Assembly: GCF_000189635.1 (NCBI RefSeq) | Contig: NW_002476218.1 | Span: 310,001-374,000, forward strand | Reading direction: 5' to 3' | DNA from: Tetrahymena thermophila SB210 | Taxonomy: Eukaryota; Ciliophora; Oligohymenophorea; Hymenostomatida; Tetrahymenidae | Length of the DNA stretch: 64,000 bases | In this document: positions 24,301-35,913 of the stretch, in pieces | Layout: every line of letters starts with the position of its first letter | How positions within the stretch are numbered: position 1 is the stretch's first letter | The notes under the pieces: generated by a model | What the model saw: only the letters and a program-made list of their open reading frames with translations | What the model was told of the DNA's origin: nothing | The model's database searches: none | Position numbers and translations under genes: made by a program

Positions 24301-27300
24301 TTGTGAGTTATCAAACTTAACTTTAGTAATATGTTGAATAGATGCATAAAAATATTGAGTAGCTCAACTAATATGAATAAATTATTAAAGCTTTAGAATA
24401 AGAAGTGTAAACGAAAGAACTTCTTTTGAACGATGCACACACTATTATTGGAAATCTTAATTAAAAAATTGATAATATATAATAACTATAGCCTTAACAA
24501 TAAATTATTATTTAGTCTTAAAGCGATGAATCTGAAAAGATTAAAAGAGCTAGAAAAAATAATGATTTAGAAAATGAAGAAAACCATATATCTGATTTAA
24601 AGAATAAAATTGATAATCTCAACCTATTAATTGAACAAGCTAATTAAGATTAATGTATATTAAAAAGTGAAAATTAGATTTTGATAGATTAAAATAATGC
24701 TTACCTAAATAAAATAGTAAATTTGTAGGAAAATTAAAAAGAACTGGTAATCAATATATTAAATAGTAAAAATGCTGAAATAAATATATAATGTATTTCA
24801 AATAATGATCTAACAAAAGAATTATTAGGTGAAGATATTTTGAACGAATTGATACAATTTATTGAAGAAATTTCAGTTTAAAAAAAAGATGTTTAGTTAA
24901 TAATAGAAAAAAATAATTAACTTGAAAAAGCCAATAAAATTTTGAAGCAATAATATGAAGATATCTTCAAATAAAATAATTCTACTGATGAACAAAAAGA
25001 TCTTATAATTTAAAATTTGCAAGAAGAATGCTCTTAATTAAAGTCTTAGAATGAAGAATATGTTTAAGAGATTTAGAAACTCACAGAGTTTGTAGAATAA
25101 TTTGAACAAAAATTCAACGAAGATCGTGAATAAATCTCTGAACTTGAGAAAAAAGCTACTAATCTTATTAACCTTGAAAAGGTTTAAAGCGACATAATAG
25201 ATTAATAGTAAAAGAGAGATAAATAGCTATAGGAATAGTGTGAAGAATAACTCAAAATTATTGCAGATTTAAAATAAAAACTTCAGCAAAACTAAAATGA
25301 AAAAATAATTGAATTAACAAATAAATTAGCAGATTTCGAATTAAAGTTATAATAAAGTGAACAAAATCGAATTTAAGGAGAGAATTTAATGTCTGAAACT
25401 TCTAACTTAATAGATAGTCTTAACAATCAAATAAATAATTATAAGTCACAAATAGAATAATAGTAAGAGATTATTATGCATGAAGCTTAAAAATTAGAAG
25501 ATTTATAAAAAGAATATTCACAGTTGCAAATATCTTAGAAACAGCAAATAGAGTCTTAAACCAAAATAATTTAAAATTTGCAGTCATAAATTTAGAGCAA
25601 GGAATATTAAATTAGTCCTCTGCAAGTAGCTATGGATTAGATTTAGCAGATTCTGCAGTGCAAAACCAAAGAACTTGAGAAATGTTAAAGCTTGATTTCT
25701 GATTTATAAAATTAAGAGAAACAATCTTATGAAATTATTAAATAATAGGAAGTTTTCTTGCTAGAATTTTAAAAAATAAAAAAGCAAAACTAACTTGAAA
25801 AGGAGTAGCACTAAAAACTTATACATAGCTTGCAACACTCACTTGATAGATCTCAGAAAGAATTTTCTTTTGTTGAATAAAGCAATAGGTCTATGCAGAA
25901 TAAACTTTAAGAAGTCTAATAAGCTTATGAAAATCAAATAATGGTTAATTCATAATTGTAAAATTCTCTTAATCAAGTAAAAAGTAGATAAAATTCCTCA
26001 AACTAGATTTAAGATACACAAATAAGTGAAAACATTTAAAGCAGCATTAAACTAAACTAATAAAATGAATTAAAAGAGGATTTTTTGAAGCAAGATGAAT
26101 AAGATATCGATTACAAAAAGCAGTATGAAGAGCTTAAGTAAATTTTAGAAGATTAAAATTATTTGGATACTCTAAATAAGTATGCAAAATAAGTAATAAA
26201 ATATTGAATAATTTATTATATTTTCAATCTGATTTTAATAAAATTATTATATCAAATAAAATTTAATCTGTATTTCAATCTTATTTTTTGTAGATAAAAA
26301 ATTATTAATAATTAATTAAATATTCTTATTATTCATTTGTTATCATTTAGGAAATTGTTTTAACCAGAGAATTAGAAGAAGCTAAAAATTAGAAAAATTA
26401 ATTTTAACAATTATATGAAGAAGCCTCTAATTAAATTATAAGTTTAAATCAGAAGCTTAATGATACAAAATTAGAATTTTCAATTTAAAATTAGAAATTA
26501 GTAAATTTCTTCAAATTATTAAAAAAATTTTTTTTAAAAGCTTATTTAAAAAAAGTAGTAAATATACGAACTTAAGTGTAAAGAAAAAAGTAATCAGGAG
26601 GAATAAAATTAGTCTTTAAGAAAATTAGCTGAGGAACTTCAGAATATTGTGAATAATCAAGAAAAGAATAATTTATTTATTGTAACTGAAAATGAAAAAT
26701 TAAATTTAATTATTTAAGAATTAAATATGAAGATAGAAAATTTAGAAGTAGTAAATTAAAAGTAGGTAGCGGATAAAACTATTTAGGAATCTTAAAAAAT
26801 AAGAAACGAATAAAGCGAGTAAACAAACTCTCTAAGAAATTAAGTAAAGCAGCTTTAATCAGAAATAAATTCTATTCAATAAGAAAAACAGTAACTAAAC
26901 TAATAACTTGAAAGGCTTCAGTATTAATTGAACATTAGTTCTACAAATCTAAATTAAAAATAGTCTTATATAGTAACTTTAGAGAACTAAATTGCTTAAT
27001 TTAATAATTCTTCTAAAATTTTATACAATTCTTCTGAAAGAAATGAAATTGGGACTTAGAGCAGCAATCTCCAATAAACCTCAAACCGTCTTTAAGTAAG
27101 TGTAGTAGAAGGAGAAATGAAAATCTCTGATCTTAAGGATTATTTTGGTTAAATAAACTAATAAAATAATTAAAATGTTGCATTTTAACCTTCCTGTGTT
27201 AACGTAATATGAAAATAAAATATTTAATTTTTTAAAAATTTTTGTTAAAAAAGCCAAAAATATACAATTTGAAGATAAATTAGTGCACTCAATCACTTGA

Positions 27301-27665
27301 AAACTCACCAAATAGCAACTCATAAAAAGATTTCTGCCAGGATTAATTTGTTTAGAATGAAAATATTTACTTATCTGATTAGAGGTAAAGCAACCATTAT
27401 GAAAACACCTATCCTTATTATTTTTAATAAAAGAAAACTAGAAGATATTTAAAATATATCGAGCTCAGTAAATTCTGAAAAAAAGAAGGCTTCTTCATTG
27501 ATGAATCCAAAAGTATAAAAATATTTTCTTAAAAATATAGATTAAAAAGAAAAATTTATTTAGGACATAAGGAAGAGTATCACAGAATCTGGCATGAAGT
27601 AATATAAAATGGGAGAAGGAGTGGAATAAAAATTAGAATTAAACAATTTAGAAAATTAATTTTGA
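21335..27665 (+). CDS. giant coiled-coil protein, 1888 aa
   Basis: Nine exons: 21335-21453, 21557-22085, 22141-22537, 22584-23251, 23379-26192, 26351-26500, 26556-27203, 27275-27384 and 27434-27665. Introns are 46-158 nt and all junctions keep frame. After a short N-terminal region with a Gln run (~75) almost the whole protein is Glu/Lys/Gln/Leu-rich heptad sequence, broken by Ser/Asn/Pro-rich hinges (for example SPSPLRPQ near 570). The tail is basic/Ser-rich. Very many Gln codons are TAA/TAG. No motor, kinase, SMC-type ATPase or membrane segment was found. Long rods of this sort in ciliates are commonly basal-body, cortical or Golgi tethers, but composition alone cannot choose. The acceptor of exon 5 has an equally framed alternative at 23409, and that of exon 3 one at 22147. 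Confidence 0.8.
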
Positions 27666-27836
27666 GATAAATTAATAATAAATTCCTTATAAAAAATTTA
27701 ATTAATAAATAAAAATCTTATCATCAACTATAAAATGAATATTTTATGGTTTCCATAAATAAATAAATATATAAAAATAAAATATAATTTTTAGATTTTA
27801 CACGATGAATTAATAATATGTACATACATGCAACAA

Positions 27837-27852
27837 ATCTATCTATCTATCT
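27837..27852. repeat. (ATCT)4 microsatellite
   Basis: Four perfect ATCT units directly visible. Confidence 0.85.
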
Positions 27853-27996
27853 ACTCTTATAATTATAAATTTTTAAATATAATCGTTATTCGTTCTAGAA
27901 AATAGAATACTTTTATAAATAATTTTCTATTATTTTTTTGTTACTTCTTTATTTATTTATGAATTTATTTTTTTATATTTTTTGTTTAATTGTTAG

Positions 27997-28026
27997 TTTA
28001 TTTATTTATTTACTTATTTATTTATT
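27997..28026. repeat. TTTA-type microsatellite
   Basis: About seven TTTA units, one changed to TTAC, directly visible. Confidence 0.75.
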
Positions 28027-28169
28027 GCACTTCCTAAATAGTAAATGAGTTTTTTTTTTTTGAAATTTATTTTGTTTATTATTTTAATTAGTAATTTTTC
28101 TTATTAAGATTTTTGAGTAATAATTAATTTAAATAGCACTATTAGTTTTGAGTTTAATGAATTATTTCA

Positions 28170-30968
28170 TCATAAATTACTTTTCATTCTATGATGATCA
28201 ACACCATTGTTAATATTATTTTGATAAGGGATAAGCAATTCACTTTTACAGTAAAAGAGCAAGTAAGGGCTTTATCTACCTGATGACTAATATCTATTTA
28301 TTGACTCTTAACTAATTGATCCTGCATGACTATCATTATAATTATACCATTTACCATCATATGGGTTGAGTGATTCTCTTTTTTTATTTTAAGATATTGA
28401 TTTAATTTTTAAGTTTATATTTTTAAAAATTTTAATACGATGTGTAGTGACCACCTGAAAGGCTACCGCTATGATTAACTATTCCAAACAATTCATATTT
28501 ACTATTCTTCACACTATTATCAGCTATTAAAAGCATAAATTAATATAAAATATGATTTTCTATTTAAAAATTACTTGAGCTCTATATGAACTACTATACA
28601 TCAAAATTTGTTACAGGAAATGACACGTTTGAAGAGATTTTATTTCTATAAGACCTTCCAAAATTAAATCTTTTAAGGTGGATAACTAATATTTGAGGTA
28701 ATTTGTATAGCTCAAATTATCTCCTAGATTTAGTTCTTGCTTTACATTTAGAGCAATAATAATCATCATCTAAATTTTCTTCTTTAAGAAATGCTTTTAA
28801 AAGATCTACCAAATCTGCTTCATTTTCTTGACCTCTGCTAAAACTTAAAGAAAGATCCATAAAATTATCAAAAGCTAAGCTCTCATTTTTACACTTAGAG
28901 CATATGACTTTGCTCAAAAGCTGTCCACTAAAAAAGTCAGTAACTACACTATCATCTCTGCCTTTGTAGTATTAATACCAATCATCACTCTATTTAATCA
29001 TAAATTGTTAAAAGAATTTAATATTTATTTTAAATTACAATCTCTTATAGTGTTCTTTTGTTGGTATCAGCTTCAAGTTCCCTGTATTTTGGTTTAGCTC
29101 TAACTCTATTTAAGTCTTCATGAAGCCCATCAAGTAGGCATCTTAGCAACTCTTAAGCATCTTGTTAATCTGTGCCATAAAACTAAGAAGAAACCCTTTC
29201 TATAATATTTAATTAATAAATGAACTAGCTAACTTGCTAAATTTTATTTACCTATGCTTTTTTTTAGTGCATAAGGAGCTTAAGAAGAAGAGTTACCAGT
29301 ATTTCTGACTTATTTAATCAGCACAGAGTAACTTTGGGCTACTCCTTTGTTTTTTGGGTTAATATCTTTTTCAAAAGATCCAGAAAAAAAGAACTCATTA
29401 AAAACAGGAGTATTGAATACACATTACAGAGCTGAGTTCCTATTAAAAAAATATTTATTATAATTATACTTTTAAATAATATATGTGCATGTAATGCTAG
29501 TTACATGAAGCAAGTATTTCCAATATTGTTAAGACCTGCTGAAGATCTTTTGCTAAATGTAAAATTAAATTTTGAGAAATCAAAATCATATTTATAATAT
29601 CTTATCAATGGGTTTGTGCTTTACTATTATTCTACTTTGTTCTTCATTTAAAAAGATTATCTACTATCAACAGAATTTTAATTTTGTACTTCCAGTTTTG
29701 AGTTTTCATTTGGTGTTAGTTTATTATTAGAATTTATAATTTCAGATTTTTATATTTTTGGTTAAAGTTTATTTAAACTCTCTTCTTAAAATGCCAATCT
29801 TTCTTTATTTTCTATTTTTACGTTTTCCTTGTCATCAATTTCTTTTTCTTTTTATAAATTTATTTTTTTAATTGATAGTTTTAATTTAAATAATACTTAT
29901 AATTTTAGGAGGAAGTGATGTATTGTTTTGAGATATGCTTATACTTTTACCAGTATCGTATATTTTTTCAAACTTTTCTTCTAGACTATCCTTAGCAACA
30001 TTTTAGACTTGACTATTAGGTACCTTCTTAGGTTCTTTTGAATTAAGCATTTTATCATCAAACTATTTTGATATACTGCTATTGTTATTATTATTATTTG
30101 GAGGAGTAGTTGAAAAGCTAAATTTTTAGTTTGCACTAAGGGTAGCATTTTTTGTTTTAGGATTATTTATGAAATCATTTCCTCTAAATTCAATATGGTT
30201 TTCTTTTGAACTATCTAAATGGGCATAATCATTTTATTTTTATTGGTATTCACTGTTAAAGTAAGGCTTATTTTGATTTTATTTATTTAGAGTCAAATTT
30301 TCTGCTTATTTTTGATAATAGCTTTCAGTTTAAACATTTTATTTAGGAATTTATGGTAATTGACTCTCTCTTTTATTTATTTCATGTAAGTTTTCTTTGC
30401 TTGATAAATTTTTGTCATTGATCATTGACTTTAAAGGTGGTTTAATTATCTTAGAGCTATTTTGTGCTTTACTATTTAAATCGTTGCTACTTTTTTCAAA
30501 GAGTGACTAATTATGCTATTGTCCTTAGTAATATTCACTTTTTTTATCACTATTATCAACTCCTCCATATTTAGTTGTAGATTTTTAAGGGCTGTGATTA
30601 AGCTAAGGTAATATTTATTAATTTTTAACTTTTATAGTTTTATATTATTATTCTTCATTTTAAAATTGATAAGCTTAACCATTTTGTAAAGAATATTATT
30701 ATTTATTTGTTCTAGTATTCCATGGATTACTATTTCCTATAAAATTTGCTTATTAACTATTCAGACTTCTTTTTAGTGATAAAGATATTTGCCCATTTTA
30801 TGAATTATTTATTTTGTTGAGAGATACTTTTCTTTCCTATTTGGTTTATGTCAGTTTATATTCATCATTTTTTGAGTATTTTGGATTGCTCTTTTACATT
30901 AATAGTTTAGCTCCGTTTTTAACACTATCTATAATTTGTTTATTTTATATCTTTTTGATACTGCTCAT
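28170..30968 (-). CDS. ubiquitin-specific protease (USP, peptidase C19)
   Basis: Seven exons in transcript order: 30968-29897, 29847-29505, 29439-29252, 29199-29039, 28989-28575, 28523-28439 and 28377-28170, giving 823 residues; introns are 49-65 nt. Residues 1-~450 form a Gln/Asn/Ser-rich, probably disordered extension. The catalytic domain follows: Cys box GLNNIGNTCFMNS (Cys470), the GTDQQDAQELL box, and a zinc ribbon with two CxxC pairs (CSKC...CSKC). Then come LVIHLKRFNFG, the His box GSLSGGHYTS (His752) and the Asp of WYNYNDSHAG (Asp770). USPs remove ubiquitin from substrates or chains; all catalytic parts are intact. The chain ends ~50 residues past the His box with the usual LLFYCK strand. 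The start is the most upstream Met in the frame. Which USP subfamily it belongs to is not clear. Confidence 0.92.
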
Positions 30969-31793
30969 ACTTAATACTTACTTACTTTCAGTCTACTTTC
31001 ACTATTTTGTAAATTTTTAAAAACAGTTAGATCTTTTGCAAATTTACAAGAAATTCTTAATTAAAAAATTTTTTAACAAAAAACTTTAAAGTATGAGTTT
31101 ATGCAAAAAATTATTATTAAAATTCACACGCACAATATTTAAAATTAAAGTAACGTAATAACTAAATTATTAATTTAAGTAACATGTAATTACTTTCAAA
31201 TTTTTATAAATATTTAAGTATCATTTACAGCAAAAAAAAAGAAATCATTTTAAAAATTGATTTTATAAAAATTTTATATTTTTTGTTAATTTAAATATTT
31301 TTCATTTATTATTTTCAAAAAAAAATTAAGTGCTCAAAATAAATAAATAATGAAACTATTTATGGGCATTTTAAAGATTTGTAACTCCTTTGATCAAGGT
31401 TAAAATATAAGATAATATTAAATAGATATGTCTAAGTTTTAATTAGAATAAAATACTTTTTATTAATAAAAACAAATAAATATTTAGAAACTTAAAATTT
31501 ATAAATAAAAGGATACAATTATTTGAAAATTAAAATGGATAAGTTTTGTTATTATAGGAATCTTATAAGAATTAAATTATTTAGGAGTAGAGATTCTTCT
31601 GATAATTTTTAATATTTAGGTTCATTTTAGTTAATAGTTTCATTTATTATATTTTCAATATTTCTTTAAATTAAAGTTTGTTTATATATATATATAGTTT
31701 TGATTAGTCTAATTTAATCAATTTTCATTATGTTATTAATCTATCTAATATTATAGATTTAGAATAAAGATAATCAAAAGATTTAAAGACTTT
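30969..31793. other. intergenic spacer
   Basis: AT-rich DNA between two minus-strand genes: the promoter side of the USP gene and the 3' side of the kinase gene. A short T-rich ORF antisense to the USP N-terminus is not a gene. Nothing else was seen. Confidence 0.6.
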
Positions 31794-33218
31794 TCAATTT
31801 TTTTCATGATCTTCGCCTATGAGAAGAGAATTAGGGTTGTAAGTAAACTCAGGAAAGTTATACATAGGTTTTTTATTTGCTGCTCTAGGAGATTCTATGA
31901 TAGTCTTTTCTCGGTATGCTCTATCAGGTTTTTTAGAAATATATTATTTTAACAAAGATTCTAATTCTTTTCTATATATTTTGTCCCAATCAATTTTTTC
32001 AAAGAAAGGATGGGATTTCAACTCTGCAAAATTGTTGCTGCCTAATCTTTTATTGCCAATATTTTAAAGAAGCTTTTTGATTAAGTCTACAGCTTAAGCT
32101 GAAAAATAACTAGGAAATATAGGTTTGTTTATAATTATATCTTTCATTAGGTTTTTGCCTGATCCAAATGGAGGCTTGCCAGAAAGCAGCTCAAAGAGTA
32201 GAATACCTAATGTCCAAAGATCAATATTTTTATCATAGGGTTTTTAGAGGACTATTTCAGGAGCTAAATATTAAGGAGTTCCTAAAAATGCATTTTCTTT
32301 ATCTTCTTTATTTACGAATTGCTTTGCTAATCCAAAATCAGAGAGTTTAATATGACAATCTTCTCCAATTAGAATATTTTCTGGTTTTAAATCTCTGTAC
32401 ATAGTATTTTGTTCTTCATGCAAATATTGAAGTCCTAGTATAACCTAAGTTTTTAAAGAAAAAATAATAAATACTTAAAAAATATCTCTGACAGAAAATA
32501 TAAAATTTTAAAATTCATTTAAGACTTTTTATTATTAAACAAAATTATAAATTGCACAATACAACAAAATCATATAAATACGTGTTCATAGCTTATTTCA
32601 AAACAACTTGATAACATTTAATTCTAAAAAATGAATCTTATCAAAATGAATAAAAGTTACCTCAGCAAAAATAAACCTTGCTGTATTTTCATCAAATCTT
32701 TTAACCTTCTATAGAACAGAGTATAAATCTCCATTAGCCATGTATTCCATAATTATATACAATTTGCCTTCTGTTTGAAAAGACTAAGAAAGCTTAACAA
32801 TAAATGGGTGTCTGCTTTTTTTAAGAATCTTTTACTCTAGTAAGGTAGCTTCAACCATTTTTCTATTAATAGCAACCTTTTCTTTTTTCACAACTTTCAT
32901 TGCATATAACTTGCCGTCTTTCTTCTTCCTAACTAGAGATACTTCTCCATAAGCACCAGAACCAAGATTTGCAAGTTTTTGATAATCATCAAAAGGGTGC
33001 TTTTCTTGATGTACTTTTTTTTACTAAGAAGAATGCGATCTCAATGAACTTATTTGTGATACTTTAGTACCTTATTAATTCTAGTCTGGTGGAGAAAGAA
33101 AGTTAGGATTATTTTAATTGGCTGTTTTAGTTAGTTCCTAGTTATTTTTATTTAAAAATGAGTATCCCATCTAACTTGGCCCATTATTTTGATTTGGAAC
33201 ACAACAATTATTTCCCAT
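31794..33218 (-). CDS. AGC-family Ser/Thr protein kinase with predicted dual-lipid anchor
   Basis: Two exons, 33218-32661 and 32444-31794, separated by a 216-nt intron; 402 residues. MGNNCC at the N-terminus fits N-myristoylation of Gly2 plus palmitoylation of Cys5/Cys6, so the kinase is probably on the plasma or ciliary membrane. The Gly-rich loop is GSGAYGEV (86-93), the VAIK-type Lys is Lys108, the catalytic loop is YRDLKPEN (Asp204, Asn209) and SDFG holds Asp222; APE is present. The C-terminal tail carries the AGC hydrophobic motif FPEFTY (383-388) with Thr387 as likely phosphosite. No cyclic-nucleotide, PH or C2 domain is present. The activation segment reads NAFLGTP, with Ala where PDK1-activated AGC kinases have Thr/Ser. 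The core is complete, so activity is expected, but without that switch. Confidence 0.92.
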
Positions 33219-33980
33219 TTAATTCTATTTACAGATCTATAATTGAATAAAATTTATCACCACCTAGTTTATTTAGAATAAAATAATTTTTTCTATCCTG
33301 CTAAGTTCTTTTAGAAAGCTAAATGGATTCTTTTAATTTTGTTTATTTTTAAGATAAAAAAATATTGAATTTATTTATTAATTAATTAATAAATATTTAT
33401 GGCAAACTAATTATATTTTTTAATTATAATTTCAGTAAAAACTTTTCTCTATTTCTAATAAGATTTTAAGCTAATTATAATTCTTGTCATAATATTAAAC
33501 ATTGCTTATTTTCTTCATGACTTGAATCAAACATTATGATAGAAATAGGGTTGTAATCTATTGAATAATTAACAGCTCTCTCAAATAAAATATATCTTTG
33601 AGTTATTTTTTAGAATAGAAAAAAAAAATATAGACAAAAATACAAACAAATCTTTAATAAATACAAGTTAGGTCTTTTTATTTTTATTGTTTTTTATTTT
33701 AAAATTTTGCAAATTTTTTAGCTCGTTTAAAAAGAAGATTTTGTTTTATTTCATTTACTCTCTTCAAAGATAAACGCTATACTGGATGGAAACCTCAAAA
33801 TATATATTTTAATTTCTACATTTCATAAAGTTTTATACAAAATTATTATTTCACATGTCAAATTTTAAAATTAATTACTATCTCTTTTATATAAAAAATA
33901 TAAATTTATTAAAGAGCAATAAGATAATTATATTTATTGACTATATTTTATCAATTTATTAAATATTTTTATGTTTAATT
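33219..33980. other. intergenic spacer
   Basis: AT-rich DNA containing the kinase promoter (-) and the prolidase 3' end. No further gene, RNA or repeat was seen. Confidence 0.6.
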
Positions 33981-35913
33981 TCAATTTTTCCAAGGAAGAC
34001 CAGCACAAGCTCTTTCAACTTCTTCTACAGTTCTAGGAACATTAGTAAGATTGAAATGACCATCCTTTGTGATCAAAACATCATCTTCTAAACGAACTCC
34101 ACCAACACAAGTATACTCTTCAATCTTAGACTTATTTAAATATTTAGAAACCTCAGGATTGTTAAATGCTTGTTCCAAAATAACTTTGTTGAAATAGCAA
34201 CCAGGTTCAACTGAAATACACATACCTGCCTTAAGTGTTCTTCTTGTTCTCAAAGATCTGAGTCCAGCAAGATCCTTAAGTTTTTCAGGATGACCAGGAG
34301 CATAACCACCAACATCATGAACTCTTAAACCTAAAAAGAGATAAATTCAATTCAGTTTAAAAATTAAATAAAATATTATATACCAATCAAGTGGCCCAAT
34401 CCGTGAGGCATAAAAACAGCTCCGACTCTCTTTTAAACTAATTCATCAATAGGAGCTTCAACTACTAAACCAATCTTAATTAAATGTTCTAAAATTCTTT
34501 ATTCAGCTAAATGATGCATGTCTTACCATTAAACACCTTCTTTTATGGATCTAAGTACTGAAATATAAGCATCATATACTGCATTATATATTTCCCTTTT
34601 ATAGTTAATTTTTTCAAAAAAAATTGCTAAAATAAAATAGTTAAACATACTTTTGCTTATCGTTGAACTTGCCATTGGAAGGGAAGGTTACTGTGATATC
34701 TGAGCAATATCCGTTATACTTTAAATAAAATAAATATATATTAATAATTTAAAAAATAAAATATTTTTGAAAATTGAGTATAAATTTTTATTCAAATGCT
34801 ATTTATTACTTTTGATCCCATATCATTGAGAATAAGAGAGTTGTCTGTAACTATTCTTTAATTGTCATGGTAGTGAAGAATAGAAGGACCTTCGTTACCA
34901 GAAGCACAAATACAATCATAAGATTTTTCTTTAGATCCAGTTCTTTCTTACACATGGAACTTTAAAATTTTTAAAATAAATATTTAACAAAAAATCTTTA
35001 AAATTTTATATTGAATATTTTTTTATTCTTCTTTATTAAGAATTAACATTAATAAAATACTTTGAATAAAGCTTCCATTTAATATTCTCTAATACCAGGC
35101 TTGGTGTTAGCCATAACTCTAACGTGAGCTTCGGAAGAAACATCACCGATGAATTTCATTTAATCAACTTCTTCTTAGTGTTTAAAAACTCTCAATTCAT
35201 TGAGAATATGGTACATTTTATCATTAACAATATTGTAACTCTTTAAAAATGGTTGTTCAGGTAATGGCAAGGTTAAACCACTATCGGGATCTACTCCGAA
35301 ATATACGTGAATCTCCTCAGGATTTTTTTCTTTTAAGTAGGCTTCAAATTCATCATCATATTTAACTTCATCAACCTAGTAAGTTTATCTAAATAATTAT
35401 TATTATAAATTATGATAATAAATAAGTTTGTTTCAAATTGAAGAGCTAAAGCAATTAACTTAATCTTAAAATAAGATAAAAATAGTTTACTTGTAGTAGG
35501 GTGCTTCTTTTACTGTCATCCAAAGCTTATAAGCTTCAGGGATACGAGGGCAAATAATTACTGATTTACCAGTATCAAGTTCAAGAACAGCGTGACAATC
35601 AGGTTCATTAACACCAAAAAGGTAGAAAATGTTAGATTCTTGCTAAAAGTTTTCTTCAATATCTAATAAATAGAAAAATAAATAGTTAGTTAGCATAAAA
35701 TTGTAATATATTGCTGCTTTAAGTTTTCTAAATAATTTTACCCTAATCCTAAATTGGTTTAGTAGTGTCACCTCTAAAAAGAGCTATAGATCTTCCTTAA
35801 GCAACTCCTTTCATAGCCTCAACTAAATTTTATCTAGTCTTCTTGTGGAAGGAAACTGGTAGCTAAAGCATCTAAATTTCAGGGTTGATTAAATTTTCGT
35901 TTTTGTAATCCAT
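33981..35913 (-). CDS. PEPD: prolidase (Xaa-Pro dipeptidase, peptidase M24B)
   Basis: Seven exons in transcript order: 35913-35742, 35662-35491, 35388-35061, 34959-34810, 34718-34651, 34595-34384 and 34330-33981; introns are 53-102 nt. The 483 residues are close to the ~490 of animal prolidases. An aminopeptidase-P-like N-terminal domain (LPVSFHKKTR..., ESNIFYLFGVNEPDC) precedes the pita-bread catalytic domain. All five metal ligands are present: Asp270 (LNDMG), Asp281 (CSDIT), His365 (GLGHLIG), Glu409 (SVEPGCYF) and Glu449 (VRLEDD). The substrate-site stretches FPSNGKF and VPRTVEE are also conserved. The enzyme splits dipeptides with C-terminal proline in the cytosol, the last step in recycling proline-containing peptides. 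No signal peptide. Confidence 0.95.

Larger units (their letters stand above)
27666..28169. other. convergent spacer with microsatellites
   Basis: Lies between the 3' ends of the coiled-coil gene (+) and the USP gene (-). It contains four ATCT units at 27837-27852 and a TTTA-type tract at about 27997-28026. Nothing else was recognised. Confidence 0.6.
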
